Of a stretch of 61,408 nucleotides of DNA, positions 42,162 to 50,397 are shown piece after piece. The notes below the pieces were generated by a model. That model worked only from the letters and a program-made list of their open reading frames with translations, did not search any database and had not been told where the DNA came from. The position numbers were made by a program, and so were the translations under genes. The stretch's first letter is position 1. Each line of letters starts with the position of its first letter. Source of the stretch: an uncultured Bacteroidales bacterium (lineage in GTDB: Bacteria > Bacteroidota > Bacteroidia > Bacteroidales > Paludibacteraceae); NCBI GenBank assembly GCA_902800525.1, contig CADCEV010000018.1, positions 1 to 61,408 of the forward strand. The letters run 5' to 3'.

Positions 42162-42202
42162 CACCAGATTTTGAAAGATTTAACAACTCAAAAATTAGCA
42201 TT

Positions 42203-42550
42203 ATGAAACCAAAATTTATCATTATCGGACTGGTACTCGCAGCAGTACTTTCGATGAGTGGGTGTATGCCCGGAAGTGAGAAGTGGAACATCCACATTGC
42301 GGCACATTGCTACATCAAAGGCGGTGGACTGCAAGAGGGTGAGAAACTGATTTTTGTCAATGGTATTCAGCGCAAATGCTTGCGTGAATGGCAGGGACAA
42401 ACGTGCAAGTATGTGGCGGTTAAGTACACTTTCCGCTGCGACAGCATCGTTGATTGCAGTTACGACGGCAAAGCGGAATGGGTCAATGACAATGATCTGA
42501 TGATGCTGCGGGATATCTTTCCGCATGGTGTCTTCGGTGGCGAACGATAG
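42203..42550 (+). CDS. Small lipoprotein of unknown function
   Basis: 115 residues with a type II signal peptide ending in LSMSGC (MKPKFIIIGLVLAAVLSMSG). The mature part is rich in charged and aromatic residues with four further Cys (HCYIKGGG, RKCLRE, QTCKYV, FRCDSIVDC), which could form disulfides. No family is recognised. It precedes a large outer-membrane beta-barrel gene by 26 bases and is probably co-transcribed with it, so a surface or accessory role is plausible. Confidence 0.7.
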   Translation: MKPKFIIIGLVLAAVLSMSGCMPGSEKWNIHIAAHCYIKGGGLQEGEKLIFVNGIQRKCLREWQGQTCKYVAVKYTFRCDSIVDCSYDGKAEWVNDNDLMMLRDIFPHGVFGGER

Positions 42551-42576
42551 TGTAACACCTTATAATATATAATAAT

Positions 42577-44958
42577 ATGAAAAATGAAATTAATCGTGCC
42601 CTTGTGGCTAAGAAAGCAAGAATTTTCGTATTGGCAGCGGCGATGATTTGCGCCGTGTCAATGGCAGCTAACAACAAGGTTAGCGGAGTAATCAAGGACG
42701 CAGCGGACAAGACTGCGCTCATCGGTGTCAATGTCAGTTTGAAACAGGGCGACCAACAAGTTTCCGGCACAATCACAGACGCGCACGGTAAGTTCAGTTT
42801 GGAAGCCGAAACGGGTGAGTTCGTGTTGGAGTGTTCGTACATCGGCTACGAGCCCATCGGCATGAGTTTGGCAGTAAACGGTAACATCCACCTCGGCACG
42901 ATTGAGATGAACGAGGCTTCGACGGAACTGAGCGAAGTGGTGGTGGAAGGTGACGCGGTGATTCAGAAAGTGGATCGCCAGATTCTTCTACCGAACAAAG
43001 AGCAGTTGGGCGCTTCTTCGGACGGTATGTCGCTGCTGCAGAACTTGCAGATTCCGCGTATCGTGGTGAACCCTGCGGACAACACGGTCAAGACCCTCGC
43101 CAACCAAGACGTGCAGTTGCGTATCAACGGCATCGAAGCAAGCAATTCTGAGGTCATGGCAATCAACCCGAAAGATGTCATCCGTATCGAGTACCACGAC
43201 CAGCCGGGTGTGCGCTATAACGGCGCGGCGGCGGTCATCAACTACATCGTCAAGCACCGCGACACGGGCGGCAATCTGATGCTCAACGCTTCCAACGGCG
43301 TGACCATGCCCGGTTGGGGCGAGTACCATCTGGCGGGCAAGGTGAACTTCGGCAAATCGTCGTTCAGCCTTATGACGCACTACTCGCCGCGTGACGTTTA
43401 TTGGACGCGCACGAACGCCGAGACGTACAATTTCAGTACGGGCACGATTGAGAATCGCGAAGTGGGCGAGCCGACACGTTTCAAGATGAATCCGATGAAC
43501 ATCGGTTTGACTTACAACTGGACGAACGGCGAGAAAAACATGCTCAATATCACCTTGCGCGATTTCATGAAGTTTACGCCGCATTCCAAGACCAACCGTG
43601 ATTCGCGTCTCTACCAAGCCACGGACAGTTTTGCCATCCACGACCACGAAAGCAGCAAGTCCATTTCACCCTCGTTGGACATCTATTACGAGCATAATCT
43701 GCCGAACGACAACCACCTGTATTTCGACCTTGTGGGTACGTATATTAACAGTAGCAACGACCGCCGTTTTGAGCAGTTGCCGCTTGGCGAGACGGTTGCC
43801 GACACAACCGATGTGACCTCTCGTGTGCGCGGTAATAAGTACTCGCTCATCGGTGAAGCCATCTACGAGAAAGACTGGGAGAACATCGGCTTGACGGTCG
43901 GTGTGCGGCACAATCAGCAATGGGTTGAAAACAGATACGCTTCGGCAATAAATGAACAAATGGTAAATGACCAAATGGTAAATGTATCTATGACCACCTC
44001 CGAGACCTACGCTTTTGCGGAAGTGCAGCAACGCGTCAAGCAGTTCTCCTACGCTGTGGGAATCGGTGCTATGCACACGTATATCGAGCAAGGCGGACAG
44101 AAACAGTCGAACTGGATTGCCCGGCCGCAACTGACGCTGAGTTATGACTTCGGCAAGGGCGTGTTCTGGAAATACAAAGGTTATGTCTCCGGCTACCAAC
44201 CCTCGCTGTCTGCTATGTCGGACGTGTCGCAACAGATTGACAAGTACCAGATTCGGCAAGGTAATCCGAACCTCAAGCCCGTTATGTTCGTTGCCAATGA
44301 GATGCAGCTTTCGTGGCAGTCCAAATACGTCAATCTGAACCTCTGGGCGAACTACTCGTACGACCACAAACCGATTATGGACGAGACGTACGAGCAACTG
44401 ATTGACGGTCAAGCGTACGCGATACGCACCTACGCTAACCACCGAGGTTTCCATCGTCTGCAAGTGGCTCCGAGTGTGCAAGTGCGCTTGCTGCAAAACA
44501 AACTGATTTTCACGGTTGCGCCGTTCGCCAATTATTACGTCTCGCTTGGCAATTCCTATACGCACAAGCATTTCAACCCGGGTGTCCGCGCCAGTTTCAT
44601 GGGCATGTACAACGGTTGGCAGTTCTTCGGCGAGGTGACCACGCGCTACAATAACCTCTGGGGTGAGACGCTGGAGTACGGCGAGTTCTACCATCATATC
44701 GGTCTTGGTTACAATGCCGACAAATGGGGCTTCCGTGCCATGTTGATGAATCCCTTCTCTGTCAAGGGCTACAGCATCGAGACCAAAGACCTCTCCGCTC
44801 TTGCATCGAACACCCAACATGCAGAGATGCGCGACTTCCGCCAGATGCTCATTCTCAACTTCCATTGCAACCTCGATTTCGGTACCCAACGTCGCGATTC
44901 CGGCAAGCGAATCAACAACGAAGATAAAGAAAATGGTATCTTGAGTGGTACGAAATAA
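42577..44958 (+). CDS. Outer-membrane beta-barrel protein with CarboxypepD-like N-terminal domain
   Basis: 793 residues: signal sequence (about 15-31), a carboxypeptidase-regulatory-like domain (VSGVIKDAADKTALIGVNVS, residues 35-120), a plug-like segment (ELSEVVVEGDAVIQKVDRQI) and a long beta-barrel similar to TonB-dependent receptors lacking a canonical TonB box. This is the 'outer membrane beta-barrel family 3' type. Residues around 460-470 (EQMVNDQMVN) come from the same 27-base repeat present in polA. It may transport or bind an unidentified ligand. Confidence 0.82.
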   Translation: MKNEINRALVAKKARIFVLAAAMICAVSMAANNKVSGVIKDAADKTALIGVNVSLKQGDQQVSGTITDAHGKFSLEAETGEFVLECSYIGYEPIGMSLAVNGNIHLGTIEMNEASTELSEVVVEGDAVIQKVDRQILLPNKEQLGASSDGMSLLQNLQIPRIVVNPADNTVKTLANQDVQLRINGIEASNSEVMAINPKDVIRIEYHDQPGVRYNGAAAVINYIVKHRDTGGNLMLNASNGVTMPGWGEYHLAGKVNFGKSSFSLMTHYSPRDVYWTRTNAETYNFSTGTIENREVGEPTRFKMNPMNIGLTYNWTNGEKNMLNITLRDFMKFTPHSKTNRDSRLYQATDSFAIHDHESSKSISPSLDIYYEHNLPNDNHLYFDLVGTYINSSNDRRFEQLPLGETVADTTDVTSRVRGNKYSLIGEAIYEKDWENIGLTVGVRHNQQWVENRYASAINEQMVNDQMVNVSMTTSETYAFAEVQQRVKQFSYAVGIGAMHTYIEQGGQKQSNWIARPQLTLSYDFGKGVFWKYKGYVSGYQPSLSAMSDVSQQIDKYQIRQGNPNLKPVMFVANEMQLSWQSKYVNLNLWANYSYDHKPIMDETYEQLIDGQAYAIRTYANHRGFHRLQVAPSVQVRLLQNKLIFTVAPFANYYVSLGNSYTHKHFNPGVRASFMGMYNGWQFFGEVTTRYNNLWGETLEYGEFYHHIGLGYNADKWGFRAMLMNPFSVKGYSIETKDLSALASNTQHAEMRDFRQMLILNFHCNLDFGTQRRDSGKRINNEDKENGILSGTK
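43957..43983 (+). repeat. 27-base repeat in the OMP gene, identical to one in polA
   Basis: Identical over 27 bases to the polA insert (3913-3939, opposite strand) and translated in the same frame as QMVNDQMVN. Two near-copies of a CAAATGGTAAATGAC unit. Confidence 0.85.
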
Positions 44959-45063
44959 TTCCGACCTCCACTAACCACCCTCCCGACCGACTCACCACCG
45001 AGAGAAGACCGACTCACCACCGAGACAAAAAACAGACGATTTTTCTCCACAAAACGCAAGAAT

Positions 45064-45693
45064 TTACCCTTAAAAATCGCCATTCGAGAAGCCTTGGTGA
45101 ACACGCTCGTACACACGAACTATCGTGTCATGGGCAGCACGTTGATTAAGATCGAGCCTGAGCGTATCATTATGCGAAATCCCGGTCGCATGCTCATAAC
45201 TATTGAAGAGTACTACGCCGGAAGTCATAGCGTTTGCCGTAATCCCGTATTGCAAAATATGTTCCGCTTCCTTGGCTTCGGAGAAGAAGCCGGTAGCGGA
45301 GCCGATATCATTGCGCAAGGATGGGCAGATAACCACTGGGCACGCCCCGTTATTACTGAATACCTCACGCGCTCCGACTATACTGAACTGGTCCTGAACC
45401 TGAAAGAGAAGAAGGAAGCTCTCACTGTAAATACGACGGAGACCACTACGGAGAGTTCACCCAAAAGGACACCAAAAAGGACACCAAAAAGGACACCAAA
45501 AAGAACACCAAAAACCAGGGATGTGATAGTGGAACTTATGCGCAAAAATCCCGTAATCACTATTGCGGAAATTGCAGATATAGTTCGCATTAACGAGAGG
45601 AATGTCAAAAAACACACAAGGAATCTTCAGAACGAAGGTATTATCCGTCGTGTTGATGGTAACAACGGTGGTCACTGGGAAATCCTAAAATAG
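45064..45693 (+). pseudogene. 3' remnant of an AlbA/RecG-like ATP-binding regulator
   Basis: The frame encodes AIREALVNTLVHTNYRV (the start of the HATPase-like region of AlbA_2/RecG-like putative regulators), RNPVLQNMFRFLGFGEEAGSG, a tandem TPKR linker and a winged-helix end (VITIAEIADIVRINERNVKK). There is no start codon in a sensible place; the N-terminal AlbA domain and about half of the ATPase are missing, and the frame instead runs back to the preceding gene. A TTG at 45094 is the first possible start. Likely a decayed gene. Confidence 0.65.
45463..45517 (+). repeat. Tandem 12-base repeat encoding TPKR units
   Basis: Four to five nearly identical copies of ACACCAAAAAGG encode a (TPKR)n linker between the ATPase remnant and the winged helix. 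Such basic repeat linkers are seen in this protein type and can vary in copy number. Confidence 0.7.
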
Positions 45694-45697
45694 TCCC

Positions 45698-45769
45698 ATG
45701 TCCCAAGCCATGTCCCAAGCCATGTCCCCAGTAATGTCCCCAGTAATGTCCCCAGTAATGTCCCAGGTA
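45698..45769 (+). repeat. Tandem 12-base repeat after the regulator remnant
   Basis: Six copies of ATGTCCCMAGYM-type units at exact 12-base steps (45698, 45710, 45722, 45734, 45746, 45758), which would translate as (MSQA)2(MSPV)3MSQV. It directly follows the stop codon of the remnant and precedes a terminator. Confidence 0.75.
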
Positions 45770-45799
45770 AAAAGGCCAACGACTTGTTGGCTTTTTTCT
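45769..45799 (+). terminator. Intrinsic terminator before tRNA-Ala
   Basis: GGCCAAC and GTTGGC(T) form a stem around GACTT, with A-rich 5' and T-rich 3' flanks (TTTTTTCTTTT). Confidence 0.75.
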
Positions 45800-45866
45800 T
45801 TTCTTCTTTTGTGCTGACTATAGTCAGCGTCCATTTTCAATTATTTTTGCAAAATTTTAGGAATTA

Positions 45867-45898
45867 TTTGCATATATGCAAAAAAAGTTGTAACTTTG
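45867..45898 (+). promoter_or_regulatory. Promoter of tRNA-Ala with palindromic -33 region
   Basis: TTTG (45867-45870) within the perfect palindrome TTTGCATATATGCAAA (45867-45882), 20 bases, then TAACTTTG (45891-45898). The tRNA begins 27 bases after the -7 box. Confidence 0.75.
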
Positions 45899-45925
45899 CA
45901 CGCAATTTGTGTGCAAGAGGCATCA

Positions 45926-45999
45926 GGGGTATTAGCTCATCTGGCTAGAGCGCAACACTGGCAGTGTTGAGGTGGGGAGTTCGAGTCTCCCATGCTCCA
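45926..45999 (+). tRNA. tRNA-Ala (anticodon GGC)
   Basis: Acceptor GGGGTAT/ATGCTCC (one G-U pair), D arm GCTCATCTGGCTAGAGC, anticodon stem CAACA/TGTTG with loop CTGGCAG, T loop TTCGAGT. CCA is not encoded. It has its own promoter and lies directly upstream of a defence island, consistent with a tRNA 3'-end integration site. Confidence 0.93.
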
Positions 46000-46000
46000 C

Positions 46001-46080
46001 ATAGGAGACTGCGGTTCTTAGCCCCACGAGGGGGCACGATTATTGCGGCAAGCGCAATTTTCGAGTCCGCTATACTCCAC
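46001..46080 (+). other. Decayed tRNA-like 3' copy next to tRNA-Ala
   Basis: The 21 bases at 46060-46080 match the tRNA-Ala 3' end (45980-46000) at 17 positions and lie exactly 80 bases downstream. The T-stem does not form and no anticodon arm is present. It may be a relic tRNA or an attachment-site scar. It is also read as the first codons of the DUF262 frame. Confidence 0.35.
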
Positions 46081-47808
46081 GATGCAAGCAAGGCGGATTT
46101 CCTGATCCCGGACTATCAGCGTCCCTATGCGTGGGAAGCAAACAAAGAGTGTCTGACTTTGTGGGAAGATTTGTTTGAGTTCGCTATTCCGAATGGCAAT
46201 GCGGAGTTGTTCAACAAAGACACCGAGGAATACTATTTGGGTCCGATTGTGACGTTTAAGAACGACGAGAACAAATTAGAAGTGATTGATGGTCAGCAAC
46301 GTTTGACTACCATTATGCTTCTACTGCGTGCATTCTACTCTCGTTTTGGCAAGATGAAAGATGAGTTGGCTCGTCAGTTGGAAAAGAACATCGGTCGCTG
46401 CATTTGGAAGACAGATGAATATGACCGCCCGGACTTCAATCGTCTGCGTATTGACTCACAAGTAGCAACGGATAATGACAAAGAAGAATTCCTGTATATC
46501 CTTCGTGAGGGTGTTGTGGGCGAGAAGATGAAAAGCCGTTACGCGGAAAACTTCCGTTATTTCCAGCAGAAGATAGAAGAGTTCGTACAAGACTACCCTG
46601 CTTATTTCTATGCGCTGCCAAGCCGTATTCTCAACAACTGCATTTTGCTGCCTATCGAAGCCGACAAACAAGACACCGCCCTGCGTATCTTCTCCACTCT
46701 CAACAACCGTGGCAAGGCGCTTTCTGATGCCGACATCTTCAAGTCCGAGTTCTATAAGTACTACTCGAAGCAAGGACAGAAGGATCAGTTCATCGAGAGA
46801 TGGCGCAAATTGGAAGAGATATGTGATAAGATTTTCAACCCGCAGAGTGGTACTCCGATGGATGAATTGTTTACCCGCTATATGTACTATGAACGTGCCT
46901 TGCAAGGTAATAAACTGACGACCACAAAGGCTTTGCGTTCATTCTATAGTGAGAACAACTACAAGTTATTGAAGAATGATGCGACACTTGGCAACATGGA
47001 GCTTTTGGCTGACTTCTGGAAATCCGTTCAAGAGCAAGATCCAGACCGCTTTACGGATAGAGTGCTTCGCCGTTTGTTTGTGCTGAACTATGCGCCCAAC
47101 AGTATGTGGACGTTCTTTGTGTCGGTCTATTTCTTGCAGAACAAGGATGCCAATAATATGTTGGACGATGAGAAGTTCTATAATTTCCTTTGCCGCATTA
47201 CTGCATTCATCTGGGCGTATGCTATTACGAACCCAGGTGTGAATGCTTTACGTACACCGGTATATGCAGAGATGGTGAACGTAGTGAATGGAATTGAAGT
47301 TGAGTTTGCCGATTTCCAATTCCCGGGAGAGCAAACCTTCAATCAGATTAACAACTACAATTTCTTCAACGGTCGTCCTATCACTAAGTCCATGTTGGTA
47401 TGGTGGGCAATGGAGAACCCCAAACAAGTATTGCCGGACTTAGACACCACCTTTGAAATAGAGCACATTTTCCCTCGTCGCAGACAAGAGGCTGAGAAGT
47501 CGTTGAGTTCGAATGGTAAACTGGAGTCACTGGGTAATAAGACTATTTTAGAGAAACGTATCAATATCCGTGCAGCGGATTACCGATTGAGCGACAAGAA
47601 GCAGTACTATAATGGTTACACGAATAGCCGTAACGAGATAAAACAGGCTACATGCAATAGAGAGTTGCTAGACTTGGTAGCCACTAAGACGGATTACACA
47701 GAAGCCGATATTGATACGCGTTATAAGGAGATGATAGATGCCTTTATGAAAAATCTGAAGGCGAATAACCTTATCAAGTTTGATGTTCGGTCTATTATGG
47801 ACAAATAA
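46036..47808 (+). CDS. DUF262-DUF1524 protein (GmrSD-like type IV restriction)
   Basis: A nucleotide-dependent restriction factor thought to attack modified DNA. DUF262 has the signature DGQQRLTT (bases 46288-46311) and FLIPDYQRPYAWE before it. The C-terminal DUF1524 has the HNH-like EIEHIFPRRRQ near 47458. The 5' end is unusual: no ATG or GTG precedes the conserved core. The only standard start is a TTG at 45964 inside tRNA-Ala. The coordinate given marks where plausible protein sequence (IIAASAIFESAIL) begins. It may use a rare start or be 5'-truncated. Confidence 0.75.
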   Translation, partial: TIIAASAIFESAILHDASKADFLIPDYQRPYAWEANKECLTLWEDLFEFAIPNGNAELFNKDTEEYYLGPIVTFKNDENKLEVIDGQQRLTTIMLLLRAFYSRFGKMKDELARQLEKNIGRCIWKTDEYDRPDFNRLRIDSQVATDNDKEEFLYILREGVVGEKMKSRYAENFRYFQQKIEEFVQDYPAYFYALPSRILNNCILLPIEADKQDTALRIFSTLNNRGKALSDADIFKSEFYKYYSKQGQKDQFIERWRKLEEICDKIFNPQSGTPMDELFTRYMYYERALQGNKLTTTKALRSFYSENNYKLLKNDATLGNMELLADFWKSVQEQDPDRFTDRVLRRLFVLNYAPNSMWTFFVSVYFLQNKDANNMLDDEKFYNFLCRITAFIWAYAITNPGVNALRTPVYAEMVNVVNGIEVEFADFQFPGEQTFNQINNYNFFNGRPITKSMLVWWAMENPKQVLPDLDTTFEIEHIFPRRRQEAEKSLSSNGKLESLGNKTILEKRINIRAADYRLSDKKQYYNGYTNSRNEIKQATCNRELLDLVATKTDYTEADIDTRYKEMIDAFMKNLKANNLIKFDVRSIMDK

Positions 47809-47826
47809 GAATATAACAACCCAACA

Positions 47827-50397
47827 ATGAATAAACAACAATTAGCAGCACGCATTTGGGCGTCGGCCAATAAAATGCGGTCGAAGATTGAGGCCAGCGA
47901 GTACAAGGATTACATCCTCGGCTTCATCTTCTACAAATATCTATCCGACAAAGAGGAAGCGTTTATGCTCCGCGACGGCGGGATGACGCAAGACGAACTG
48001 GTCCAACTCCAGGAGCAAGACGACGAGATCGTACGTTTCTGCCAGACGAACATCGGCTATTTCATTGCGTACGACAACCTATTCTCCACGTGGCTCAAGA
48101 TGGGCAACGATTTCAGCGTCCAGAACGTCACCATCGCCCTCTCCGCGTTTGAGCGACTCATCAACGAGGACTACAAGAAGCTCTTCGAGAAGATCTTCTC
48201 TGCCCTCAGTTCGGGTATTGACAAACTCGGTTCGACAGCCGCTCAGCAATCGAAAGCCATCCTCGATCTGCTCTCGCTCATTAAAGACATCCCCACCGAT
48301 GATCGTCAGGGTTACGACGTGCTCGGTTTCATCTATGAGTACCTTATCGGTCAGTTTGCTGCTAATGCCGGTAAGAAAGCAGGTGAGTTCTACACCCCGC
48401 ACGAAGTGTCCGTTCTGATGTCCGAGATCGTAGCCGGTTATCTGCACGACCGCAAGACTATCTCTATTTACGACCCGACCAGCGGATCCGGCTCGTTGCT
48501 GCTCAATATTGGTCGCGCCATCAGCAAGCATACTAACAACAAAGATAGCGTCCATTATTTCGCCCAAGAACTCAAATCGGCGACGTTCAACCTCACCCGA
48601 ATGAACCTCGTTATGCGAGGCATCAAACCGAGTAATATCGAGGTGCGCAACGCCGATACGCTGGAGCAAGACTGGCCGAAAGACGAACGCACCAATGCTC
48701 CTACGCTCTATCTCGATGCCGTGGTCAGCAATCCGCCGTACTCTCAGCCGTGGAGTCCTGCCGGTAAGGAACTTGACCCGCGTTACCGTTACGGCGTAGC
48801 GCCCAAAGGCAAAGCCGACTACGCTTTCCTGCTCCATGACCTCTATCACCTCAAGCCGGATGGCATCATGACCATCGTCCTGCCGCACGGTGTCCTCTTC
48901 AGAGGTGACCCTGCCAAAGAGGAAGCAGAAGGTGTGATCCGTAAGAACCTCATTGAGAATAACCATATCGACGCAATCATCGGTCTGCCCGCAGACATCT
49001 TCTTCGGCACAGGTATCGCCACAATCATTATGGTGCTCCGCCAAAAACGTGATCGCGACGATGTCCTCTTTATCGATGCTAGCAAAGGCTTCATCAAATC
49101 GGGTAAGAAGAACAAACTGCGTGCCTCCGATATTCGCCGTATTGTCGATACGTACGAAACGCGCCAAAACACCGACAAGTACGCACGCCGCGTCAGCCGC
49201 GAAGAGATACGTGCAAACGGCTATAATCTCAATATCCCGCGTTATGTCGATTCGTCCGATGCCGCAGAGACATGGGACCTCTATGCGACTATGTACGGTG
49301 CTATCCCGAATCGTGAGATAGACGCGTTGCCCTATTGGTCTTTCCTGCCTACGCTTCGTCAGTCGCTCTTCCAACCGATCAGCAGCACACATAGCACGCC
49401 GCGTAAGGACGACGCAATCCGCTATCTCATCAACGCCGACCGCAGTTACTGCAACCTGCGTGATGACTATACCCGCACCATGGACGGTATCGACGCGTTC
49501 TTGCATCAGCAACTCCTCTCGTCTATCAACACCGTTCCGGTTAACCGCGAGGAAGATATCATCTCCGATGAACTGTTCGCCCGTCTCGGCAAACATCCTA
49601 TCTTCAACCCCTACGATGTCTATCAACTGCTTGACGACTCGTGGCAGGTCATCGCAACCGACCTTGAAATCCTCCAGACCGAAGGGTGGGACAAGGTGCG
49701 TGAGGTAGAACCGAACATGGTGCTCAAGAAGAAGAAAGACAAAGATTCCGGTGTAGAGACTGAGATCGAAGTGCAAGAAGGCTGGAGAGGACGTATTATG
49801 CCGTTTGAACTGGTGCAAGAACTCTTCCTCCGCGATATGCTCGACCATCGTGCTAACCTACAAGCAGAAGCCGAAGGCTGTGCTAATGAGATCGACGATA
49901 AGATACGTGAACTCGCTGACGAAAACCGCGAGAAATATATCGATGCTGAGTCCGAGAAACTCGACACCAAGCAACTCGCTGCCGATGTCAAAGCCATGCA
50001 GAAAGACCCGGATCTCAAAGACCCGGAACTGATGGAACTGCAACGTCTTCTCAATAAGCAGAAAGAGATCAACAAAGAACTCAAAGCCCTCGAAGCGGCA
50101 CTCATTGACAAGACCTGCTACACCATTGAGCATCTTACCGACGACGATACCTATACGCTCTTGCGTGAGAAATGGATTATGCCGCTCTGCGCGAAAATCC
50201 ACTCGCTGCCTACCGAACTGCTCAATACCATCGAGACCGATGTCAACCGACTCATCAAGCGCTATGCTGATACGCTTCTGAACGTAGGCAATGAGATCGA
50301 CAAAGCCGAATCCGAACTGGCGAACCTCTTAGACGAACTAACCGGTGACGAGGCAGATATGCAAGCTATACGAGAACTCCAAAAACTCCTCCAATAA
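47827..50397 (+). CDS. hsdM: Type I restriction-modification methyltransferase (M) subunit
   Basis: 856 residues. An N-terminal helical domain (RSKIEASEYKDYILGFIFYK) leads to the adenine methylase with the SAM motif YDPTSGSGSLL (about 216) and catalytic SNPPYSQPW (about 300). After the methylase comes a region of about 350 residues ending in a long coiled coil, longer than the usual 500-residue HsdM. With HsdS it methylates adenine at the recognition site. It is 18 bases downstream of the DUF262 gene, and its stop overlaps the hsdS start by one base. Confidence 0.93.
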   Translation: MNKQQLAARIWASANKMRSKIEASEYKDYILGFIFYKYLSDKEEAFMLRDGGMTQDELVQLQEQDDEIVRFCQTNIGYFIAYDNLFSTWLKMGNDFSVQNVTIALSAFERLINEDYKKLFEKIFSALSSGIDKLGSTAAQQSKAILDLLSLIKDIPTDDRQGYDVLGFIYEYLIGQFAANAGKKAGEFYTPHEVSVLMSEIVAGYLHDRKTISIYDPTSGSGSLLLNIGRAISKHTNNKDSVHYFAQELKSATFNLTRMNLVMRGIKPSNIEVRNADTLEQDWPKDERTNAPTLYLDAVVSNPPYSQPWSPAGKELDPRYRYGVAPKGKADYAFLLHDLYHLKPDGIMTIVLPHGVLFRGDPAKEEAEGVIRKNLIENNHIDAIIGLPADIFFGTGIATIIMVLRQKRDRDDVLFIDASKGFIKSGKKNKLRASDIRRIVDTYETRQNTDKYARRVSREEIRANGYNLNIPRYVDSSDAAETWDLYATMYGAIPNREIDALPYWSFLPTLRQSLFQPISSTHSTPRKDDAIRYLINADRSYCNLRDDYTRTMDGIDAFLHQQLLSSINTVPVNREEDIISDELFARLGKHPIFNPYDVYQLLDDSWQVIATDLEILQTEGWDKVREVEPNMVLKKKKDKDSGVETEIEVQEGWRGRIMPFELVQELFLRDMLDHRANLQAEAEGCANEIDDKIRELADENREKYIDAESEKLDTKQLAADVKAMQKDPDLKDPELMELQRLLNKQKEINKELKALEAALIDKTCYTIEHLTDDDTYTLLREKWIMPLCAKIHSLPTELLNTIETDVNRLIKRYADTLLNVGNEIDKAESELANLLDELTGDEADMQAIRELQKLLQ

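Noticed and set aside
43666-44889. Minus-strand frame of 407 codons opposite the outer-membrane protein
   Set aside because: Antisense shadow of the beta-barrel gene with no recognisable domain.
46001-46080. Second functional tRNA after tRNA-Ala
   Set aside because: Only the T loop and acceptor 3' strand resemble a tRNA; the T stem and anticodon arm do not form.
48079-49848. Minus-strand frame of 589 codons opposite hsdM
   Set aside because: hsdM motifs are intact on the plus strand; the antisense frame shows only Arg/Asp/Val-biased shadow composition.
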